Below, piece by piece: positions 58,037 to 64,000 of a DNA stretch of 64,000 nucleotides. The notes under the pieces are model-generated. The model was given only the letters and a program-made list of their open reading frames with translations, made no database searches and was not told the origin of the DNA. The stretch spans positions 682,001-746,000 of the forward strand of contig BAAHQB010000073.1 in assembly GCA_054601695.1 (NCBI GenBank). Direction: 5' to 3'. The number at the start of each line of letters is the position of its first letter. Positions within the stretch are counted from its first letter, which is position 1. The DNA is from Amorphochlora amoebiformis (Eukaryota > Cercozoa > Chlorarachniophyceae). The translations under genes were made by a program, and so were the position numbers.

Positions 58037-59037
58037 ATTTCGAAACCGTATCATGCATTGCACTGAGTTTAATGATCTAGATCATCGGATTATGACTACG
58101 TGAGATCTCGATTATAATTCAGAATTACTTATAACTTAAATGATATCATCCAGGGCTTTGTGGTCAACGTGCCATCTACTAGTTCTAGTAGTTGCCGCAT
58201 ATCGATTCTACGGATCATTGGCACTGATGTATTGGCATGTACAATAATATTATATTATTATATTAATATACATTAAAATATATGTATATATATATATATA
58301 TATGTGTGTGTTTTTATCTAGTATATACTAGTATAATTATGAGGAGTTATATACATCTAGATTCTAGATACATATATCTAGTATATCTAGTATATATATA
58401 TATATAAATATGCTAGATATGTATTTATATATAAATATAAATATACACTCACACACACCAATAATAAAGATCGTATACGAAAACATTTTTTCCGAGTCTA
58501 GCCTAAATATAAGCGTAAACTAGGTAAAAAGTATAATTATTAACTAGATAATACTGAGTATGCTACTAATTTTTATACTAGTAGACTCTAACCGTACGTC
58601 TAGATTACCCTCTAGATATACCTAGATACTATTAAGAATATATATAATCTTATATCATGAATATAACGTCTAGAATGTTATAGTTGATTCAGATGACTAG
58701 AATGAGTTAGATTATGAAATTCGCTGCCACGGCAGCATCATGATTGACATGTACAGTCTCTAGAGGCTGTCTAGTCTGTAGGTCAGATGATATATCCGTA
58801 CATATAAACTACTAGTAAAACTCAGATCAGCGCGAATTCAGTAGCACAACTTCGGTGTATCTACCACTCGTCTAGTCGTGCGTACGTCGAGCTGCTGTCC
58901 GAATTTTTTCCTGCCGAACAAAAGTTCTTGAAAGATGTATCTAAAAAAAAGGAAAAGATGTCATCCAGTGTCCTTGCGTCGTCGAGCGCGATTGCTCGGA
59001 TTCAGATTAGGAATATTACAAGATATGCTTGTCTCGA
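58037..59037. other. Convergent 3' intergenic region mS26-like / CNB-RGS, CTAG-rich
   Basis: Unique AT-rich sequence with many CTAG words (58180-58205, 58315-58420, 58580-58690, 58755-58880). A short TA patch lies near 58280. No gene recognised. Confidence 0.7.
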
Positions 59038-59159
59038 TTAAGATCGCCTTTTTCGCGCCTTCATGAGGTTCTTCACTTTGCTATCCATCCCACCTGATGA
59101 TTTTTTTCAGATGAGTTGTGTATGTGCAGCATATTTGTTCGCAAATTTAACATACATTC

Positions 59160-59206
<47 letters not shown>

Positions 59207-59472
59207 AATACATACCTTTGGCGGCCTTGTCATAGAAATAGCCTCCGCAAGAGCCCATTAAGTCGTCGAAAGCCTGAATAATATACAATCCATCAGTGTA
59301 TATTTCATGTAAGTTTATGACATTCTATATGGCTAAATAATACATCTATACATCAATGTTGACCTTGGTCTGCTTGAAGGCCCCAAGCTTTGCATTCATG
59401 AGCTTAACGACTTCCTCCTCAACTTTGGCGAAGGTCTTCTCATCTTCTTTTCCTTCTTCCACCTAGTCAGGG

Positions 59473-59539
<67 letters not shown>

Positions 59540-59560
59540 CGTAACTCAGATGTATACGTT

Positions 59561-59605
<45 letters not shown>

Positions 59606-59760
59606 CAAACGTATACATCTGAGTTACGTTTGGGTCGAAGTTGAGGGTTGATAATTCTTAAGGATAAGGCTTGAGTTTGGAATTTGTGTTCTTGGTTGGG
59701 TGTGAAAAAGAGTGGTTCTATATCGTTAATCGTCATTATAATATACAAAATATACATATA

Positions 59761-59809
<49 letters not shown>

Positions 59810-59953
59810 GTATTAGCACCTCTTTGATAATTTCCTTGACCATATCTATGATGAGGTTAATCTGTTGTTCGGAGTCAATGCGAATGTACTTGTCTACGAT
59901 CCTCATAGCTTCCTATACATATAAGATATATGTATATATATATATATATAAGA

Positions 59954-59985
<32 letters not shown>

Positions 59986-60064
59986 GTATTTGTGTATATA
60001 TCCTGCCTCTTCAGGCTGAGTAAGACCGATGTTTTACATATATATATATATATATATATATTTT

Positions 60065-60109
<45 letters not shown>

Positions 60110-60222
60110 GCTTACATCATGACGCTTTTTAAGATCCTCGGGTTCAGTAAGTCCGGAAGCCCATTTACGGTAAGCACGAGCCTGTATACATAGTAATATA
60201 TATTTACATTATATATATATAT

Positions 60223-60257
<35 letters not shown>

Positions 60258-60266
60258 GTATACATG

Positions 60267-60307
<41 letters not shown>

Positions 60308-60398
60308 AGTTTACGTCGAGCCAGAACTCCATATTCTCGTGCGCATATTCCTTCTTCAGAAATTCGGAGAAAAGTTCTACACCTAGATATAAGTATAC

Positions 60399-60431
<33 letters not shown>

Positions 60432-60739
60432 ATATATATAATGTATATATATATGTATATATATATATATATATATAGAGGGAGGGAGAATATAGAAAGA
60501 GTGACGAGAGCTTTGAAAATACAACAGGGCCCTGTTCTCCTTACAGAGGGGAACGGTGAGGGCGAGGTAGAGAAGTTTGTGTGAGCGCTGGGGGGGGGGA
60601 GGGAAGGGGGAATAGAAGAAAGAGTGGGTCATATAATTACCGAGAGGGTGGAGAATGACGCTTTTGATGTGACATTTCCTTCCTGTAATGTGTGCAAGAT
60701 AGAAATATATATATATATATATTTATATATATTCGTATG

Positions 60740-60799
<60 letters not shown>

Positions 60800-60852
60800 A
60801 ATTAACTATGGCTTCAGTGTTAACATCAATATATGTGTTAAAATGTGTATAC

Positions 60853-60899
<47 letters not shown>

Positions 60900-61697
60900 A
60901 ATATATCTATTTCGAATTCAAAAAGATATCGAGAGGTCGGAGATTTCGAGAGAGCTCGAGACACACCGGCAATCTTTAGCTCAACATCAGCCAGCGCTTC
61001 AGGACGCTCTTCAAAGAATTTCCTAAAACTCGCCTTGGACATCGACAGGAGCACCTACGTTCAATGTATATGTGTATTATATTATATTATATTATATTAT
61101 ATTATATATTATATTATATATATATATATATTACATATATACAATAATAATTAATATAAAAAACAATAATATAATAGAAGATAATGTAATTCAAAAACGA
61201 TTACAGTATGTATATATATATATATATATATATACATATATGGTTCGCTTTGTCCAATATTCACACGCTTATAATCCACGGGTAACCAGACTACAAGATC
61301 GCCTGACCGACGGGCCTCTCCGCCTCATAGATCCACTCACATCCCTTCCTCTTCTCGTTCTTATCCCCTCTTTTTCTGATCCTCACTTCACTCTCTCTCT
61401 CTTGCCGTCTGCACAGTAGTATTAGGGCTACAGTCCACGGGTTACCAAACCAAAAGGCAGATCGAGTTACCTCTCTAGAAGACTCTCTGTCTCACGTATT
61501 CACATCTCTTGCTCTTCTGATCCTTCTGCTCCTTTCTTTCTCTTCTCGTCTTTCTCATCCTCTCTTTTTCTCTTACCGTCTGCACAGTAGTGATACAAGT
61601 GGCAGTTCTGGGAGTGTCTTCGACTACTAGGGCGACCTCTCCGAAGTATTTGCCTGTCTGGAGCTTGCCGACCTCGTTTCCTTTCACAACGATGGAG

Positions 61698-61755
<58 letters not shown>

Positions 61756-61815
61756 GCATGCATATCGATGTAAATATTAAATATGTACTGTAGGTTGACT
61801 ACGACATGCTTCCTT

Positions 61816-61847
<32 letters not shown>

Positions 61848-61946
61848 ATGCCTATCTATCTATATATGTATTGGGTAAACAGGCTGGAGTGAGGATGGAG
61901 CATATAAATCTTATTTATATTATGCAACCTATAATATATAATAATG

Positions 61947-62000
<54 letters not shown>

Positions 62001-62079
62001 CATACCTCTCCAAAGAAGATCATGTAGAACTTGTCTCCGGGATCACCCGCGCGGAAAATAACCTGTGTTGTTCATTGCA

Positions 62080-62161
<82 letters not shown>

Positions 62162-62297
62162 TCATATACCTGGTTGGCTTCGGTTTGCTCTATCTTACAC
62201 TCCGTAGCTAACTCGTGATAACATTCCTAATATGTATGTATTTATGTGCATATATACATAATATATATATTTATATATATATATTATATTATATATA

Positions 62298-62341
<44 letters not shown>

Positions 62342-62624
62342 CACCACACACATACCGTAGGAATAGCCTCGAAAAAAGGAATCTTGAATTTCTTGAAGCT
62401 GAACACAATCCTTTGTCGCATGATAGCTGCCATGTCCAGATTAGCTGCCTTCACAAAGTGCTGGAACGTTTTCTGATTATGGTTACAGTTTTACGGTTGG
62501 AGTTTTCGAAATATTATTATTAACATCTGTTATTACTACAATTACATATATATATATATATATATATATGTGTATATATACCTATATAAATATACATATA
62601 TATACATATATATACCTATATATA

Positions 62625-62673
<49 letters not shown>

Positions 62674-62846
62674 GCATTTATACCTCATTCAGGGACACAA
62701 GAAGAGTTTTTGTCTTAGCCACCACCGTGGCGGTACGGGGCATACCTGCGCAGTTGTGAGTTAAATGTCGCACTATTATACATAGATCTATATATTACTT
62801 CTATCAATGTAGACAGGTTAGACGCGCATATGAACATATTATATTT

Positions 62847-62895
<49 letters not shown>

Positions 62896-63004
62896 ATATT
62901 TGTATACCTGCAACCATAAGAGCGATTTCACCGAAATAGTCCGACTTGCCGACTGTCTTTAGAATTTGTTCCTGTAATACAAATATAATATAAATACGTA
63001 GAAT

Positions 63005-63036
<32 letters not shown>

Positions 63037-63037
63037 G

Positions 63038-63107
<70 letters not shown>

Positions 63108-63286
63108 GTGTACCTTCTGAGACTTGAAGTCATATCGAGCAATGTTCATCTCACCTGAGCAAAAAATTAACTTTTTAGAATCTCCTCATCATACACACAT
63201 ATATATATATATATATTATATATATATAATGTATGTGGTCCATGTTATATGTACGTACAGATATAATATGAATACATATTAAATTT

Positions 63287-63321
<35 letters not shown>

Positions 63322-63369
63322 GTGGTCCATGTTATATGTACGTACAGATATAATATGAATACATAGTAA

Positions 63370-63444
<75 letters not shown>

Positions 63445-63775
63445 TAAATATACATATATACATCAACCCTATGCCCAAACCTCACCTGAAATTTGAAAGC
63501 CCATTAGTACAAATCTAGCCCTACTGTTAGGTTTAACCACCGTACCATCGTAAATAATGTAGAAATCATGACCCGCATCTCCCTCGTTAAACAAGGTTTG
63601 TCCGGCCTCCAGAGACTGTAATAAAACAAGGAAATATATATACGAAAATGGAAAAAATATAACGTGTATATATAATATATATATATATATATATTTATAT
63701 ATGTATTTATAATTATACAGCCTATCCGGCAGCGCATACCCAACGGGAGATTGATAAGGTCGTATATTCAACATA

Positions 63776-63807
<32 letters not shown>

Positions 63808-63911
63808 GTATATGTTATTCTGTCTACCTGGTAACGCATACCCAGCTGGAGCTTGTCCAGGTCGCGGTCGTTAATATTCGTTAGGAAGGGAACCTATACA
63901 CATACACACAC

Positions 63912-63971
<60 letters not shown>

Positions 63972-64000
63972 ATATATATTATGTATATATATACACACAC
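59038..64000 (-). CDS. Cyclic-nucleotide-binding / RGS domain fusion protein (5' end outside window)
   Basis: Seventeen exons visible: 63893-63828, 63615-63486, 63154-63114, 62971-62908, 62745-62684, 62472-62356, 62226-62170, 62062-62006, 61699-61577, 61054-60967, 60682-60641, 60382-60315, 60181-60116, 59912-59820, 59462-59364, 59273-59216, 59093-59038. They give 428 residues in phase. Two tandem CNB domains: the first ends in [17 protein letters not shown], the second has [18 protein letters not shown] and [17 protein letters not shown]. Both keep the phosphate-binding Glu and Arg of the cassette. An RGS domain follows ([58 protein letters not shown]), keeping the ENxxFW signature. The late Asp/Arg pair of active GAPs is not obvious. 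The tail is basic, ending KARKRRS. Likely a cAMP/cGMP-controlled regulator of a G-alpha protein; any upstream domain is unseen. Confidence 0.88.
59538..59630. repeat. 31-bp perfect inverted repeat with TA loop
   Basis: Left arm 59538-59568 starts AACGTAACTCAGATGTATAC; right arm 59600-59630 is its exact reverse complement. The loop is (TA)n, which itself can pair. It lies in an intron of the CNB-RGS gene. It may be a hairpin or a miniature inverted-repeat remnant; no target-site duplication is evident. Confidence 0.85.
61258..61580 (-). repeat. Tandem duplication of the CNB exon end and its intron
   Basis: CCACGGGT.ACCA...GATCG occurs at about 61278 and 61436, and CCGTCTGCACAGTAGT occurs at about 61405 and at 61577-61592 (the end of the real exon). 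A unit of about 170 bp therefore carries the last approximately 15-30 nt of exon 61699-61577, the donor region and CT-rich intron. Confidence 0.75.
63235..63385. repeat. Direct repeat in CNB-RGS intron
   Basis: A segment of about 55 bp beginning GTGGTCCATGTTATATGTAC occurs at about 63237 and 63321, each followed by (TA)n. No coding content. Confidence 0.85.
63719..63772 (-). repeat. Partial copy of a CNB-RGS exon
   Basis: The sense strand reads GAATATACGACC...GGGTATGCGCTGCC, a diverged copy of exon 63893-63828 ([17 protein letters not shown]). It sits in the following intron without clear splice sites. Confidence 0.75.

Overview
This window is nuclear DNA of a eukaryote. The genes are cut into many small exons with GT...AG introns, and they encode eukaryote-only machinery: TFIIH helicase XPD, ribophorin II, cytosolic ribosomal protein S9, Arp2/3 subunit 4, and a REVEILLE-type MYB. 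The lineage cannot be fixed from the sequence. Actin-branching machinery, a plant/protist-type SHAQKYF MYB and a cyclic-nucleotide/RGS signalling protein together fit a unicellular, possibly amoeboid or algal protist. All stop codons are read by the standard code. Most of the bulk is (TA)n, with (CA)n, (GA)n and TTAGGG-like tracts that lie mainly inside introns, so almost every long open frame in the raw sequence is a repeat artefact.

Layout, left to right: threonine synthase (-, 811-17316, 23 exons); DOT1-like methyltransferase (+, 17713-24982, 11 exons); ribophorin II (-, 27210-30652, 5 exons); ribosomal protein S9/uS4 (+, 30804-31607, 4 exons); XPD/ERCC2 (-, 32806-50891, 25 exons); ARPC4 (+, 51132-51792, 3 exons); REVEILLE-like MYB (-, 53421-55536, 9 exons); mS26-like mitochondrial ribosomal protein (+, 55675-58036, 5 exons); cyclic-nucleotide-binding/RGS fusion (-, 59038 to beyond the right edge, 17 exons visible). 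I rebuilt each by hand from exon homology and checked that every junction keeps the reading phase. The nine genes strictly alternate in strand. This gives four short divergent promoters (about 140-400 bp) and four convergent 3' regions, all of which contain CTAG-rich sequence. The genes are housekeeping or signalling units that share promoters in pairs; I see no common pathway.

There are two intron classes. RPS9, ARPC4, the MYB gene and mS26 have mostly 49-102 nt introns. Threonine synthase, XPD, the methyltransferase and the CNB-RGS gene have mostly long introns (often 0.3-2 kb) made of TA satellite, telomere-like arrays and, repeatedly, partial copies of the neighbouring exon. These exon fragments often keep one splice site. 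In XPD, a 24-nt exon-start repeat makes three in-frame tandem acceptors. I consider this pattern (partial-exon tandem duplication at splice boundaries, AG|GT at both intron ends, telomere-like CCCTAA arrays touching splice sites) the most interesting content of the window.
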